A stretch of DNA of 64,000 nucleotides from Streptomyces sp. NBC_00440 (GCF_036014215.1 NZ_CP107921.1:2956001-3020000); one strand, 5' to 3'; counted from the stretch's first letter, positions 16,170 to 25,797 are shown. Translations and numbers: made by a program. The notes: a model not told the origin generated them from the letters alone.

Positions 16170-17339
16170 CTAAGCCCCTCCCCCGAGGCCACTCAATACT
16201 GTCTCGGCTCTCGACTCGGCCCGATCACCCGCCGTCACGTCCGGTGTGATGCCCCGCCCGTCGACGCTGTGGCCCCCTGGCGTGCGGTAGTGGCCGACGG
16301 TGAGCTCCGCCACGGATCCGCCCGGCAGCGCGCTCGGCATCTGCACCGAGCCCTTGCCGAAGGTGCGGGAACCGACGGTGACCGCCCGGCCACGGTCCTG
16401 GAGGGCCCCCGTGAGCAGCTCCGCCGCGCTCATCGTGCCGCCGTCGATCAGGACGACCAGCGGGCGGTCCGTGTCGCCGCCCCGGCGCGCGTAGAGGGCG
16501 CGCTGCGCGCCGTGCACGTCGTACGTGGCGACCAGGCCGCCGTCCAGCAACGCGGAGGCCGCCGTGGTGGCCTCGGTGACCAGGCCGCCGCTGTTGCCCC
16601 GGAGGTCCAGCAGGATGCCGCCGCCCGCGGGAGCGGCCCGGACGGCCTTGTCCACCCGGGCGCCCGAGCCCTTGGTGAAGGCGGTGACCTTGATCAGCGT
16701 CGCCCGGCCGGGCAGCCGCGTCACGGTGACCGGGTCGGTGGTGAGCCTGGCTCTGCGCAGGGTCCTCGTCACGGTGTCGCCACCGCGCCGTACGCCGACG
16801 ACCACCGGGGTACCCGGGACGGACGCGGTGTCGCCGCCGCGCAGCTGCGAGACGACGTCGGTCACCGGCCGGGTGCCGACCTGGCGGCCGTCGATCGTAC
16901 GGAGCAGGTCGCCGGCCCGGAGACCGGCCCGCGCCGCCGGGCCGCCCGGCTGGACCCGGGCCACTTCGATCCGGCCGTCGCGGACGCGCCTGGCCCACAG
17001 CCCGACGCCGGTGTACTCGCCGTCGAGCGCGTCCTCGAACTGCTCGTAGTCGGTCCGGTCGTAGACGGCGCCCCAGCGGTCACCGCTGCGGCCGACGACG
17101 TCCTCGGCCGCCTTCGTACCGGACTTGCCGTCGGCGACCGCGTCCGATGTCGCCCTGACGAGTTCGGCGCGGTCGACGGTGGACGCGGCGCTGCGTGTTC
17201 GCGCCGGACGGGGCGTCCGCTCGTCTCCCGGCAGGGAGTTGGTGGCCGCCGCCGTGGCGAGAACGCTCACAAAGACCAAAGTCAGAGCCGCCCCGCGGCG
17301 AAGGCTGCGGGGCGGCGAAACGAATTCCGGGCCTGACAT
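16170..17339 (-). CDS. S41-family carboxy-terminal processing protease
   Basis: A membrane-anchored or secreted serine protease of about 389 residues. A signal/anchor helix covers residues 15-35, a PDZ domain lies near 110-190 (GPAARAGLRAGDLLRTIDG), and the S41 catalytic core follows. The nucleophile Ser is in GGTMSAAELL (residue about 304) and the general-base Lys in RTFGKGSVQM (about 329). Such proteases trim or degrade extracytoplasmic proteins. The start is ATG at 17339 (MSGPEF); a GTG nine bases upstream (17348) is the alternative, and neither has a strong binding site. It lies 18 bases upstream of smpB and 69 bases downstream of ftsX. Confidence 0.92.
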   Translation of the reverse strand: MSGPEFVSPPRSLRRGAALTLVFVSVLATAAATNSLPGDERTPRPARTRSAASTVDRAELVRATSDAVADGKSGTKAAEDVVGRSGDRWGAVYDRTDYEQFEDALDGEYTGVGLWARRVRDGRIEVARVQPGGPAARAGLRAGDLLRTIDGRQVGTRPVTDVVSQLRGGDTASVPGTPVVVGVRRGGDTVTRTLRRARLTTDPVTVTRLPGRATLIKVTAFTKGSGARVDKAVRAAPAGGGILLDLRGNSGGLVTEATTAASALLDGGLVATYDVHGAQRALYARRGGDTDRPLVVLIDGGTMSAAELLTGALQDRGRAVTVGSRTFGKGSVQMPSALPGGSVAELTVGHYRTPGGHSVDGRGITPDVTAGDRAESRAETVLSGLGGGA

Positions 17340-17407
17340 GGCGACCACTGTAGACCGACGCCCGTGCGCCGTAGGGGGCGTTCACCCCACGGCGCCCGGG
17401 GCGTGTC

Positions 17408-18328
17408 TCACACCTTCAGGTACTTGCGCAATGCGAAGAGAGCGGCAAGCGCGGGCATCAGCAGCCCAATCGCCAGTACCAGCGGCAGTTTCGACAGGAC
17501 GGCGTCCCAGCCGATGAAGTCGATCAGGTTCAGCTTCTCGTGCAGGGCGAGTCCGTGGTCGATCAGGAAGTAGCGGCCGACGAGCAGCATCCCGCAGGCC
17601 ACAAGTCCGCCCAGCAGACCGGCGAACGCCGCCTCCATGATGAACGGCATCTGGATGTAGAAGCTGGACGCGCCCACCAGGCGCATGATCCCGGTCTCGC
17701 GTCTGCGGCTGAACGCCGATACACGCACGGTGTTCACGATCAGCATCAGCGCGATCACCAGCATCAGGGCCATCACACAGAGCGCGGCGACGTTCATCCC
17801 GTTGAGGAGCGCGAAGAGGTTCTCCAGGATGCCGCGCTGGTCCTGGACGGTCATGACACCGTCCCGGCCGGCGAACGCGGTGGCGATCACCTTGTACTTG
17901 GTGGGGTCCTTGAGCTTGACGCGGAACGAGGACTGGAGCTGGTCCGGCGTGATGGAGCCCGTCATCGGGGCGCCCTTGAACTCCTGCTGGTAGTGCTTGT
18001 ACGCCTCGTCTGTGCTCTCGTAACTCACCTTCTGGACAAGGTCGGTCATCTTGTTCAGATCGGTCTCGATCGACTTCTTCTGCTCCTCGGTCACCGGACC
18101 CTTGGCGCACTTCGGGGTGGAATCCACATCACCCTTGGAGCAGAGGAAGATCGAGACGTTGACCTTGTCGTACCAGTAGCCCTTCATCGTGTTCACCTGG
18201 TCGCGCATGAGCAGCGAGCCACCGAACAGGGCGAGGGACAAGGCGACGGAGACGATGACCGCGAAGGTCATCGTGAGATTGCGGCGGAGACCCACGCCGA
18301 TCTCCGACAGGACGAACTGGGCGCGCAT
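17408..18328 (-). CDS. ftsX: Cell division protein FtsX
   Basis: A 306-residue FtsX, the membrane subunit of the FtsEX complex that activates peptidoglycan hydrolases at division sites. There is one N-terminal transmembrane helix (TFAVIVSVALSLALFGGSLL), an extracytoplasmic domain (residues 50-170, with Cys in FLCSKGDVDSTPKCAKG), then three C-terminal helices. The segment FSRRRETGIMRLVGASSFYI is the typical FtsX cytoplasmic loop. The ATG at 18328 lies nine bases after the ftsE stop, so the pair is an operon. Confidence 0.96.
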   Translation of the reverse strand: MRAQFVLSEIGVGLRRNLTMTFAVIVSVALSLALFGGSLLMRDQVNTMKGYWYDKVNVSIFLCSKGDVDSTPKCAKGPVTEEQKKSIETDLNKMTDLVQKVSYESTDEAYKHYQQEFKGAPMTGSITPDQLQSSFRVKLKDPTKYKVIATAFAGRDGVMTVQDQRGILENLFALLNGMNVAALCVMALMLVIALMLIVNTVRVSAFSRRRETGIMRLVGASSFYIQMPFIMEAAFAGLLGGLVACGMLLVGRYFLIDHGLALHEKLNLIDFIGWDAVLSKLPLVLAIGLLMPALAALFALRKYLKV

Positions 18329-18337
18329 GGCGTCCTT

Positions 18338-19027
18338 TCAGTGCTGGTAGCCGTAGACGCCGCGCGACTGGTCGCGTACGAGACGGCCCTTCTCAAGTTC
18401 AATGACGCGCTTGCGCATCTGGTCGACGATCTGCTGGTCGTGGGTGGCCATCACCACAGTGGTTCCGGTCCTGTTGATCCGGTCCAGCAGCTTCATGATG
18501 CCGACGGAGGTCTGCGGGTCGAGGTTGCCGGTCGGCTCGTCCGCGATCAGCAGCATGGGGCGGTTGACGAAGGCCCGCGCGATGGCGACGCGCTGCTGCT
18601 CACCACCGGAGAGCTCACCGGGCATCCGGTCCTCCTTGCCGCCGAGGCCGACCAGGTCGAGGACCTGGGGCACGGCCTTGCGGATCTCACCGCGCGGCTT
18701 GCCGATGACCTCCTGCGCGAACGCGACGTTCTCCGCGACGGTCTTGTTGGGCAGCAGGCGGAAGTCCTGGAAGACCGTGCCGAGCTGGCGGCGCATCTGC
18801 GGCACCTTCCAGTTCGACAGGCGCGCGAGGTCCTTGCCGAGGACGTGCACCATGCCGTGGCTGGTGCGCTCCTCACGCAGGACGAGCCGCAGAAAGGTCG
18901 ACTTGCCCGAACCGGAGGAACCCACCAGGAAGACGAACTCCCCCTTCTCGATCTCAAGGGAGACATCCCGCAGGGCGGGGCGGTTCTGCTTGGGGTAGGT
19001 CTTGGAGACGTTGTCGAATCGGATCAC
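18338..19027 (-). CDS. ftsE: Cell division ATP-binding protein FtsE
   Basis: A 229-residue ABC ATPase. Walker [10 protein letters not shown] is at residues 36-44, the signature LSGGEQ at 139-144, Walker B LLIADE at 159-164 with catalytic Glu164, and the H-loop ATHDQQ follows. It powers FtsX. The start is GTG at 19027, giving [14 protein letters not shown], the conserved FtsE beginning; the ribosome binding site is weak. The first gene of the ftsEX unit. Confidence 0.96.
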   Translation of the reverse strand: MIRFDNVSKTYPKQNRPALRDVSLEIEKGEFVFLVGSSGSGKSTFLRLVLREERTSHGMVHVLGKDLARLSNWKVPQMRRQLGTVFQDFRLLPNKTVAENVAFAQEVIGKPRGEIRKAVPQVLDLVGLGGKEDRMPGELSGGEQQRVAIARAFVNRPMLLIADEPTGNLDPQTSVGIMKLLDRINRTGTTVVMATHDQQIVDQMRKRVIELEKGRLVRDQSRGVYGYQH

Positions 19028-19273
19028 GAGTGCACCACGTCGGCCGGGAATAGGTGAGCGTGACATTACGCGAAGCCGCAGTGCGCCCGCATGCAGCATC
19101 CGTCGATGCGTGGTATGTCCGCGTTGAGCCCGGGTACGGACCGGGTGGAATCCGGCGGGGCGCGCCGAAACGCGCGGGAGCTGGCACAGTGGTAAGGGGA
19201 ACAGTTGCGGTTCGCCGGGCGTTGTCGGGAGTGACAGCGCGTGGAACGGCTCCGCCGCATGGGAGGAGTGCGC

Positions 19274-19468
19274 ATGACCTACGACCGATTGGTGTGCGCC
19301 AATTGCGCGTCCCCTGTCAGTGAGGGCCGCTGCCGGGTCTGCCGGGCCAGCAGAGAGCGCCTTCAGCAGGAGGAGGGTTCCTTCGGCGGGCTGAGCCCGC
19401 TGGTTCTGGTGAGCGCGCTGATAGTGCTGGTGGCCGCGCTGGCCCTGCTGGCACACCAGACCATCTGA
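19274..19468 (+). CDS. Small zinc-ribbon membrane protein
   Basis: A 64-residue protein. A CxxC pair at Cys8/Cys11 and another at Cys20/Cys23 form a rubredoxin-like zinc ribbon, and residues about 41-60 are a single transmembrane helix ([17 protein letters not shown]). The ATG at 19274 is preceded by GGGAGGAG. It diverges from ftsE and stands alone. Similar small proteins are conserved beside ftsE in streptomycetes; the role is unknown. Confidence 0.8.
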   Translation: MTYDRLVCANCASPVSEGRCRVCRASRERLQQEEGSFGGLSPLVLVSALIVLVAALALLAHQTI

Positions 19469-19521
19469 ACGAGACATCTGAACGAGATCTGAACGGCGCC
19501 GTCCGCTCACATGACATGGGG

Positions 19522-19557
19522 AAGGGCCCCGGGTTCCGACTGGAACCCGGGGCCCTT
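19522..19557. terminator. Bidirectional terminator-like hairpin
   Basis: A perfect 16-bp stem (aagggccccgggttcc with ggaacccggggccctt, loop gact) between two convergent genes, the zinc-ribbon gene and the LAxTG surface-protein gene. It can serve both directions; one flank is followed by cctcgta and there is no long T run. Confidence 0.85.
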
Positions 19558-19582
19558 CCTCGTACGTGCTGAACCCTCACCC

Positions 19583-20491
19583 TCAGGCGAGGTTCCCGCC
19601 GCGGCCGGCGAGACGCGGCAGCATACGGAAGCCGATGCCACCGGCGATCATCGTCGCGGCACCGATGATCAGGAACGTGGTGTCACCCGCACCGGTCTCG
19701 GCGAGCTCCTGCTTGGGCTTGCCCTGCTCGACCGGCTGGGAGCCGAGGTTGTCGGGCTGGGTGCCGGTGCTGGAAGAACCGCCGGTCGTGGACGAACCGC
19801 CCGTGGTGGACGAGTGGGAGCCGCCGGTGGAACCGGAGGTGCCCCCGTTGTCGCCCGAACCACCGGTGGTCGAACCGCTGGTGGTCGAACCGCCGGTGGA
19901 GCCGCTCGTCGAACCGCTCGTCGAGCCGCTGGTGGAACCGCTCGTGGTCGAACCGCCGTCCTGGCCCTGGTCGGACGATCCACCGGTCTGGCCCTGGTCA
20001 CTCGAACCACCGGTCTGGCCCTGGTCGGACGAACCGCCGTCCTGGCCCTGGTCACTCGAACCACCGGTCTGGCCCTGGTCGGACGAACCGCCGTCCTGGC
20101 CCTGGTCCGACGAACCGCCCGTCTGACCCTGGTCGGACGAACCGCCGTCCTGACCCTGGTCCGACGAACCACCGGTCTGGCCCTGGTCGGACGAACCGCC
20201 GTCCTGACCCTGGTCGGACGAACCGCCGTCCTGACCCTGGTCCGACGAACCGCCGTCCTGACCCTGGTCCGACGAACCGCCGTCGACGCCACCGATCGGG
20301 TTGGTTCCGCCGTCGGTGCTGCCACCGTCCGCGCCGCCGTCGTCGCCCGACGTGATCGAGATGTCGGTGCCGAGAAGCGGGACATGAATATCTGCGGCCT
20401 GTGCCGCGCCCGCGGCGGTCAGCGAGGCGCCTGCGGCGATCACTGCGCCCGCAGCTATGCGCGCTACGCGAATCCGCGTCTTCTTGGTCAT
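19583..20491 (-). CDS. Repeat-rich LAxTG cell-surface protein
   Basis: A 302-residue exported protein. The signal peptide covers residues 1-33 (basic KKTRIR, hydrophobic core, cleavage near AQA-ADI). Residues about 70-177 are twelve perfect copies of a nonapeptide, D/T-GGSSDQGQ, and then a Gly/Ser/Thr-rich stalk. The C-terminus has LAETG, a hydrophobic helix (TFLIIGAATMIAGGIGF) and basic residues (RLAGRGG), the class E sortase signal of actinobacteria. It is therefore expected to be anchored to peptidoglycan. It has no catalytic domain; the whole protein looks like a spacer or display stalk. It is monocistronic. Confidence 0.88.
   Translation of the reverse strand: MTKKTRIRVARIAAGAVIAAGASLTAAGAAQAADIHVPLLGTDISITSGDDGGADGGSTDGGTNPIGGVDGGSSDQGQDGGSSDQGQDGGSSDQGQDGGSSDQGQTGGSSDQGQDGGSSDQGQTGGSSDQGQDGGSSDQGQTGGSSDQGQDGGSSDQGQTGGSSDQGQTGGSSDQGQDGGSTTSGSTSGSTSGSTSGSTGGSTTSGSTTGGSGDNGGTSGSTGGSHSSTTGGSSTTGGSSSTGTQPDNLGSQPVEQGKPKQELAETGAGDTTFLIIGAATMIAGGIGFRMLPRLAGRGGNLA
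19961..20284 (-). repeat. 27-bp coding tandem repeats, 12 units
   Basis: Twelve in-frame 27-base units encoding D/T-GGSSDQGQ. Alternation of Asp and Thr at the first position and near-identity of the units point to expansion by recombination or slippage. Copy number is likely to vary between strains. Confidence 0.9.
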
Positions 20492-20795
20492 CTGGCTGCT
20501 ACCCCCAGTAGCTCATTGTCAATGGTGCAGCGCACGGGGCAGGCAGGCCGTAGGGATCATGTGTTTCCGTCCCCCCGATCACACGCGCCCCAGAATTACG
20601 CATGCCGCGTGTCACTTTTCCCACTTTTAAGAACCGCGTCAAGGCCGTTGCGGGCGCGATGCCTGAAATGCAATGACTTGCCCGGCGTACGGGAATACGA
20701 CTGTGACGCAGTAGAGGAACTGCCGTCTCCAGGACGGTAGTTCCTCTACTGACTATGTCGATAAAGCGCTGGTTCGACGGCGCCGGAAAGGCGGT
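20492..20795. other. 304-bp intergenic region upstream of LAxTG gene
   Basis: It carries the promoter side of the LAxTG gene and the prfB terminator hairpin at 20711-20748. No gene is seen. Confidence 0.5.
20711..20748 (-). terminator. Hairpin downstream of prfB
   Basis: A 17-base stem (gtagaggaactgccgtc with gacggtagttcctctac, one G-U pair) with a four-base loop. It lies 48 bases beyond the prfB stop. There is no strong T tract, as is common in Streptomyces. Confidence 0.75.
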
Positions 20796-21902
20796 CTACT
20801 TCTCCTGCTGCTTGCGCCAGCGAATTCCGGCTTCCAGGAAGCCGTCGATCTCGCCGTCGAGCACCGCCTGCGGGTTTCCGACCTCGTACTCCGTACGCAG
20901 GTCCTTGACCATCTGGTACGGGTGCAGGACGTACGAACGCATCTGGTTTCCCCAGGAGTTGCCGCCGTCGCCCTTGAGCGAGTCCATCAGCGCCTGCTCC
21001 TCCTGGCGGCGGCGCTCAAGGAGCTTCGCCTGGAGGACGTTCATCGCGCTGGCCTTGTTCTGGATCTGCGAGCGCTCGTTCTGGCAGGAGACGACGATGC
21101 CGGTGGGGATGTGTGTCAGCCGGACCGCCGAGTCCGTGGTGTTGACGCCCTGGCCGCCGGGGCCCGATGCACGGTAGACGTCCACGCGCAGCTCGGTCTC
21201 GTCGATCTCGATGTGGTCGGTCTTCTCCACCACCGGGAGCACCTCGACACCCGCGAAGGAGGTCTGGCGGCGCCCCTGGTTGTCGAAGGGCGAGATCCGG
21301 ACCAGCCGGTGGGTGCCCTGCTCGACGGAGAGCGTGCCGTACGCGTACGGCACCTTCACGACGAAGGTGGTCGACTTGATGCCGGCCTCCTCCGCGTACG
21401 ACGTCTCGTAGACCTCGGTGCCGTAGCCGTGCCGCTCGGACCAGCGGAGGTACATGCGCTGGAGCTGTTCGGCGAAGTCCGCGGCGTCGACGCCGCCGGC
21501 CTCCGCGCGGATGTTGACGAGCGCCTCACGGGCGTCGTACTCGCCGGAGAGGAGGGTACGGACCTCCATCTCTTCGAGCGCCTTGCGCACGGCGAGCAGC
21601 TCCGACTCGGCCTCGGCGAGGGTGTCGGCGTCGTCCTCGGCCTCGGCGAGCTCGAAGAGCACCCCCAGGTCGTCGATCCGCCCGCGCAGCGTCGCCGTCT
21701 TGCGCACCTCGGCCTGCAGGTGCGACAGCTTGCTGGTGATCTTCTGGGCCTCTTCCGGGTCGTCCCACAGGGACGGCGCCGCGGCCTGGTCCTCAAGCAC
21801 GGCGATATCGGCCCTCAGCTTGTCGAGGTCCAGGACGGCCTCGATCGACCCCATGGTCGAGGAGAGGGACTTCAGCTCTTCGGATACATCGACGACTGCC
21901 AC
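20796..21902 (-). CDS. prfB: Peptide chain release factor 2
   Basis: A 368-residue RF2, which recognises UGA and UAA stop codons. The codon-reading tripeptide SPF is in [12 protein letters not shown], and the hydrolysis motif GGQ in [16 protein letters not shown]. The frame is continuous: there is no internal UGA and no programmed frameshift, as is usual for high-GC actinobacteria. The start is GTG at 21902 ([10 protein letters not shown]). It lies 99 bases upstream-to-downstream from the pkaB stop and runs in the same direction. Confidence 0.97.
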   Translation of the reverse strand: MAVVDVSEELKSLSSTMGSIEAVLDLDKLRADIAVLEDQAAAPSLWDDPEEAQKITSKLSHLQAEVRKTATLRGRIDDLGVLFELAEAEDDADTLAEAESELLAVRKALEEMEVRTLLSGEYDAREALVNIRAEAGGVDAADFAEQLQRMYLRWSERHGYGTEVYETSYAEEAGIKSTTFVVKVPYAYGTLSVEQGTHRLVRISPFDNQGRRQTSFAGVEVLPVVEKTDHIEIDETELRVDVYRASGPGGQGVNTTDSAVRLTHIPTGIVVSCQNERSQIQNKASAMNVLQAKLLERRRQEEQALMDSLKGDGGNSWGNQMRSYVLHPYQMVKDLRTEYEVGNPQAVLDGEIDGFLEAGIRWRKQQEK

Positions 21903-22001
21903 GCCACCAGCGTAACGGCTTGGAGCGGGGGCAGTCCCCGGCCCTTCCGATCGGACCGGGGGACGGGGCCCGGTGCGGTGCCGGGCGGGCCGGGCAGGCC
22001 C

Positions 22002-23282
22002 TTACGGTCCGGACGGCGCCGACTGGTGGCTGTCCTGCGGGGCCGGTCCGCCGCCGTCGCCCGACGACGTGGCCAGCCAGCCGCCGACGCCCACCGCGGC
22101 GGCGACGACCAGCGCGGCTGCGCCCAGTTTGATACGGCGTCTGCGCACCGCCTCGGCCGTGGAGCGGTGGCGTGCTGAGCCCGGCCTGCTCGGGGAGCGG
22201 GGGGCGCGGGCCGTGCCCAGCGGGCCGCCCGCCAGCTCGTCGGGGGCCGGGACGCGCATGCTCGTATGGGTGTCGCGGTTGGAGTCGGCGGAGGAGCCGG
22301 GGACGAGCGGGACCGCGCCGCGGCGGCGGGTCTCGGTGGGCGTGGCCGGTTCGTACGAGGTCTCCTCGTACGGCTGCTCCCCCGGCTCCGACTCGTCGGG
22401 CTCGTCCACGTCGAGCGGGGGGATGCCCGCGAGGTGCGGGAGCTGTTCGCGCAGCCGCTCGCCGAGCTCCGACGCACGCAGCCGGGACGCGGGGGCCTTC
22501 GCCAGGCACTGGACCAGCAGCTGCCAGAGGTCGTCGGGGATGCCGGGGAGCGGCACGACGGTCTCGGTGACATGGCGGCGCAGGACCGCGCCGGGGTGTC
22601 CGCCGCCGAAGGGCGTGAAGCCCGCGAGGAGCTCGTAGAGGACCGTCGCCAGGGCGTAGATGTCGACGGACGCGCGCGGCGGCAGGCCCTCGATGATCTC
22701 GGGGGCGAGGTAGTCGGGCGTACCGATGATCTTCGACGCCTGCGGGCGGCCCGGTCCGGCCGGGCCCGCGGGCAGCGCCCGGCGCGGGGCGTCGATGAGC
22801 TTGGCGACGCCGAAGTCCGTGAGCAGCGCCGGGTGGGAGCCGCCCGGGCCGAGCGGGCCCTGCATGTCCAGCAGGATGTTCTCGGGCTTGACGTCGCGGT
22901 GCACGACGCCCGCGGAGTGCGCGGCGGCGAGTCCGTCCGCGATGTCCGCGACGATGGCGACGGCGGCCTCGGGGCTGAGGCGGCGCTCGCGGTCGAGCCG
23001 GGTGCGCAGATCGGTGCCGCGGACCAGGTCCATCACAAGGGCGAGGTCGTTGCCGTCCACGACGAGGTCGCGTACGGAGACGACATGCGGGTGGTCGAGG
23101 CCGAGCAGCGCGGTGCGCTCCTGTACGAAGCGGCCGACGAGCTCCTGGTCGGCCGCGAGGTCCTCACGCAGCAGCTTGACGGCGACGGGCCCCGAGGGCC
23201 CCTCGCCCAGCCACACCGTGCCGGCGCTCCCGCGACCCAGGATCTGGTGCGCGGTGTACCGGCTGCCGATCTTCCGTGCCAA
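22002..23282 (-). CDS. pkaB: Transmembrane serine/threonine protein kinase (PkaB-like)
   Basis: A 426-residue Hanks-type kinase. The Gly-rich loop GRGSAG is at residues 17-21 region, the ATP-binding Lys36 in VAVKLL, the catalytic HRDVKPEN at 128-135 and the DFG motif at 156-158. After an acidic juxtamembrane linker (DVDEPDESEPGEQ), a transmembrane helix is near 388-410 and a short Gly/Ser tail lies outside. The TTG start at 23282 is chosen because GAGGGAG lies five bases upstream and the product begins right before the kinase domain. Its place between prfB and pkaA matches the pkaA/pkaB pair of S. coelicolor, so the symbol is by synteny. Confidence 0.9.
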   Translation of the reverse strand: MARKIGSRYTAHQILGRGSAGTVWLGEGPSGPVAVKLLREDLAADQELVGRFVQERTALLGLDHPHVVSVRDLVVDGNDLALVMDLVRGTDLRTRLDRERRLSPEAAVAIVADIADGLAAAHSAGVVHRDVKPENILLDMQGPLGPGGSHPALLTDFGVAKLIDAPRRALPAGPAGPGRPQASKIIGTPDYLAPEIIEGLPPRASVDIYALATVLYELLAGFTPFGGGHPGAVLRRHVTETVVPLPGIPDDLWQLLVQCLAKAPASRLRASELGERLREQLPHLAGIPPLDVDEPDESEPGEQPYEETSYEPATPTETRRRGAVPLVPGSSADSNRDTHTSMRVPAPDELAGGPLGTARAPRSPSRPGSARHRSTAEAVRRRRIKLGAAALVVAAAVGVGGWLATSSGDGGGPAPQDSHQSAPSGP

Positions 23283-23548
23283 GACTGCTCCCTCAGCGGC
23301 TGGCGCTGTGCCGTGCCCGGGGGTGCGTCCCTGGACAGGCGCCGGGTTCCGGGCGGTCCCCGGCTCCCAAAATACGCGGGCATCGGGGTGTTCAGTGCCC
23401 CGGATGGCAGGAACCCTCACTTCTGCGGGGGTAATTCATTGCGCAGAAGTCGACATGTATACAGACCGGCTACCGGGGCTGGGACTGGAACTCGGGACGG
23501 GGGCCGGGGCATGGCGCGCTGTCCGCCCCGGCCGGCCCGCGCGGGCCG

Positions 23549-25270
23549 TCAGTTTCCGGTTCCGCCGGATCCGCCCGACCCGCTGGATCCGCCCAGGCCC
23601 TGCACGAAGTCCTTGACCGAGTTGAAGCCGTCGGAGATCTCCGAGATGAAGCTCTTGGAGGTACCGATCCACTCCTGCAGCGGGGTCAGCTCCCAGATCA
23701 GCCAGGAACCCACGAAGAGGATCACGACCATGACGAGGCAGCCCTTGAGGCAGCCGAGGCCGGGGATCTTCACCGGGTTGGCGCTGCGCCGCCTCGGCTC
23801 CCGGGGCTCGCGCGGGGCGGGCGCCTGGGGTTGCTGCGGGGGCGCGTACTGCTGCTGCGGGCGCTGCTGGGGCTGGCGCTGCGGGGCGTACTGCTGGGGC
23901 TGTTGGGGCTGCTGCTGCGGCGCGTACTGCTGCGGCTGCTGCTGCGGGTACTGCTGCTGCGGGTACTGCTGCGGCGGGTACTGCCGCTGCTGCTGGGGCC
24001 GCTGCGGCCGGTGGCGCAGGGGGTCCTGCTCCGGGGCCAGATACTGCACCTGGGTCTGCTCGTTGCGGTCGCGGGCCGCGCTGAGCTGGTTCTGCCAGGG
24101 GTGCGGCTGCTCGGGCTGGTCCGGTGCCCGGCCGGGCACGGGCGGCAGCACGGCGGTCGGGTCCGCGGCGCCGGGGCCGGGGCGGCCGTCCGGACCCGGA
24201 GCGCCCGTGCTCGGCAGCACGCTGGTGCGCGCCGCGGGGTCGTAGGCCCCCGCGTTGTTCGGCAGGACCTGGGTGGGGTCGGCGGCTCCGGGCGTCCCGG
24301 GGACCTCGGCGGGCTCGGGGTCCGGTGCCAGCAGCGCGGCCACCCCGAGAGCGGCTGCGACCTGCGCGGGCGTGGCGTGCACGCCGATCCCCTCGGCTGC
24401 GGTCCGCAGCCCGCGGGCCAGGTTCTCGGCGCTGGGGCGGCGGCCCGGGTCCTTGCTGAGGCAACGCTCTATGACCGTCCAGAGCGCTTCGGGGACGGTG
24501 GTGGGCCTGCGCGGGTCCTCGCTGAGGTGCCGCTGGAGGACTTCCAGGGCCGTGCCGCCCGCGAACGGGGGCCGCCCGGTGACCAGTTCGTACAGCAGGA
24601 TGCCCGCGCCGTAGATGTCGACCGCGGAGGTCTGCGGGCGGCCCTCGGCGGACTCCGGTGCGACATAGGCGGGCGTGCCGACGAACTCGTGGGTACGGGT
24701 CAGGCCCGGCGAGTCCGCGAGGCGGGCGATGCCGAAGTCGGTGAGCATCGGGTGCATCTGGCCGTCGGCGTCGTGCTTGACCAGTACGTTCGCCGGCTTC
24801 AGGTCGCGGTGGACGACGCCGTCCGCATGGCTGGCGGCGAGTGCGTCGGCGATCTGGGCGGTGAGCAGCGCGGCGGCGACCGGGCTGAACGGGCCGTTGT
24901 CCCGGAGGTAGTGGTGCAGGTCCGGGCCGTCGATCAGGTCCATGACGAGCGCGAGAAGATCGCCCTCGACGACGAGGTCCCGGGTCCGCACGATGTTGGG
25001 GTGGGTCAGCCGCAGCAGGACGGAGCGCTCCCGCAGGAACCGCATCACCACGTCCGGGTCTTCGGCGAGCTCCTCCTTGAGGACCTTGATCGCCACGGTC
25101 TCGCCGGGCTGACCGGCGACGGCCGCCTCGGCGCCCGCGGTCTCCCGCCCCCGAGGGGCTCCGACGGGCTCCGCGCCAGGGGGTGCCCCCACGCTGGCAC
25201 GCCAGACGGTGCCCGTGGCGCCGCGTCCCAGCGGCTCCTCGAGCAGGTACTTGCTGCCTACGGGCCGCAC
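23549..25270 (-). CDS. pkaA: Transmembrane serine/threonine protein kinase (PkaA-like)
   Basis: A 573-residue Hanks-type kinase. The P-loop GRGATG is near residues 15-20, Lys62 lies in VAIKVL, HRDLKPAN is at 154-161 and DFG at 178-180. An unusual ~30-residue Ala/Gly/Pro insertion separates the P-loop strand from the catalytic Lys. The tail is rich in Pro and Gln, with tracts such as PQQYPQQQYPQQQ between about 400 and 500. It is followed by a transmembrane helix (KGCLVMVVILFVGSWLIW) and a Ser/Gly tail outside. The GTG start at 25270 has GGGAG upstream. Together with pkaB it forms a kinase pair, divergent from an FHA-domain protein. Confidence 0.9.
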   Translation of the reverse strand: MRPVGSKYLLEEPLGRGATGTVWRASVGAPPGAEPVGAPRGRETAGAEAAVAGQPGETVAIKVLKEELAEDPDVVMRFLRERSVLLRLTHPNIVRTRDLVVEGDLLALVMDLIDGPDLHHYLRDNGPFSPVAAALLTAQIADALAASHADGVVHRDLKPANVLVKHDADGQMHPMLTDFGIARLADSPGLTRTHEFVGTPAYVAPESAEGRPQTSAVDIYGAGILLYELVTGRPPFAGGTALEVLQRHLSEDPRRPTTVPEALWTVIERCLSKDPGRRPSAENLARGLRTAAEGIGVHATPAQVAAALGVAALLAPDPEPAEVPGTPGAADPTQVLPNNAGAYDPAARTSVLPSTGAPGPDGRPGPGAADPTAVLPPVPGRAPDQPEQPHPWQNQLSAARDRNEQTQVQYLAPEQDPLRHRPQRPQQQRQYPPQQYPQQQYPQQQPQQYAPQQQPQQPQQYAPQRQPQQRPQQQYAPPQQPQAPAPREPREPRRRSANPVKIPGLGCLKGCLVMVVILFVGSWLIWELTPLQEWIGTSKSFISEISDGFNSVKDFVQGLGGSSGSGGSGGTGN

Positions 25271-25797
25271 GTCATGCGCTCCCTGTGATCGTCGTCCCTT
25301 GCCTGGTCCACCGGCCCCCCGCCCGGATGTCCGCCCCACTCTAGTGCCGCCCGCGGGGGCACTGGCCGACGATCTTCCGGAGCGGCTTTCCCTGTGTGCG
25401 GCCGATGTGACGGCCGGTGTCCGGGATCGGATTCCGGAGCCGGTTCCAGCCGGCCGCCGGCCGTGTTCCGGCCAGGCGCCAGTCGTGTTCCAGCTGTGTT
25501 CCAGCCGTGTTCGAAAGGAAGACGCGAAGACTGTCCCCTTGGTTGCCCCGGGACGCCCGGCGGCACCTCCTGGCAGGTCAGGTGCGATCCCAACCAGGCA
25601 CTTTTACGTCCAGAGCCGACCATTCAAGATCACTTAGCGGTGACCCCCGGGCGTGTTGTCAGTGGCAGATGCGAGGATGCCTCCAGCACGGAGTTATGGG
25701 GTCGGGAGTCCTGTGAAGCCGTGCCGACCTGCCGGGTGGGGGAGATCACAGGGCGGCTCCTGCCAGGCACCCTCCGCAGAAGGGACCGCTGACGGCT
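25271..25797. other. 527-bp divergent promoter region between pkaA and FHA-FtsK gene
   Basis: No gene is supported. A run of near-identical 11-base units, (c/t)gtgttccagc, lies at 25484-25515, with a related copy at 25462. These iterons sit about 215 bases from pkaA and 285 bases from the FHA gene, and could be regulator sites. The start of the plus-strand gene is preceded by GGGACC only weakly. Confidence 0.45.

Noticed and set aside
17540..19057. A 505-residue plus-strand frame opposite ftsX/ftsE
   Set aside because: It overlaps two well-identified genes in antisense and lacks conserved motifs.
19961..20284. CRISPR-like array
   Set aside because: The repeats are contiguous 27-base in-frame codons without unique spacers and lie inside a secreted protein gene.
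20796..21902. Programmed frameshift in prfB
   Set aside because: The frame is continuous from the start codon and no in-frame TGA is present near residue 25.
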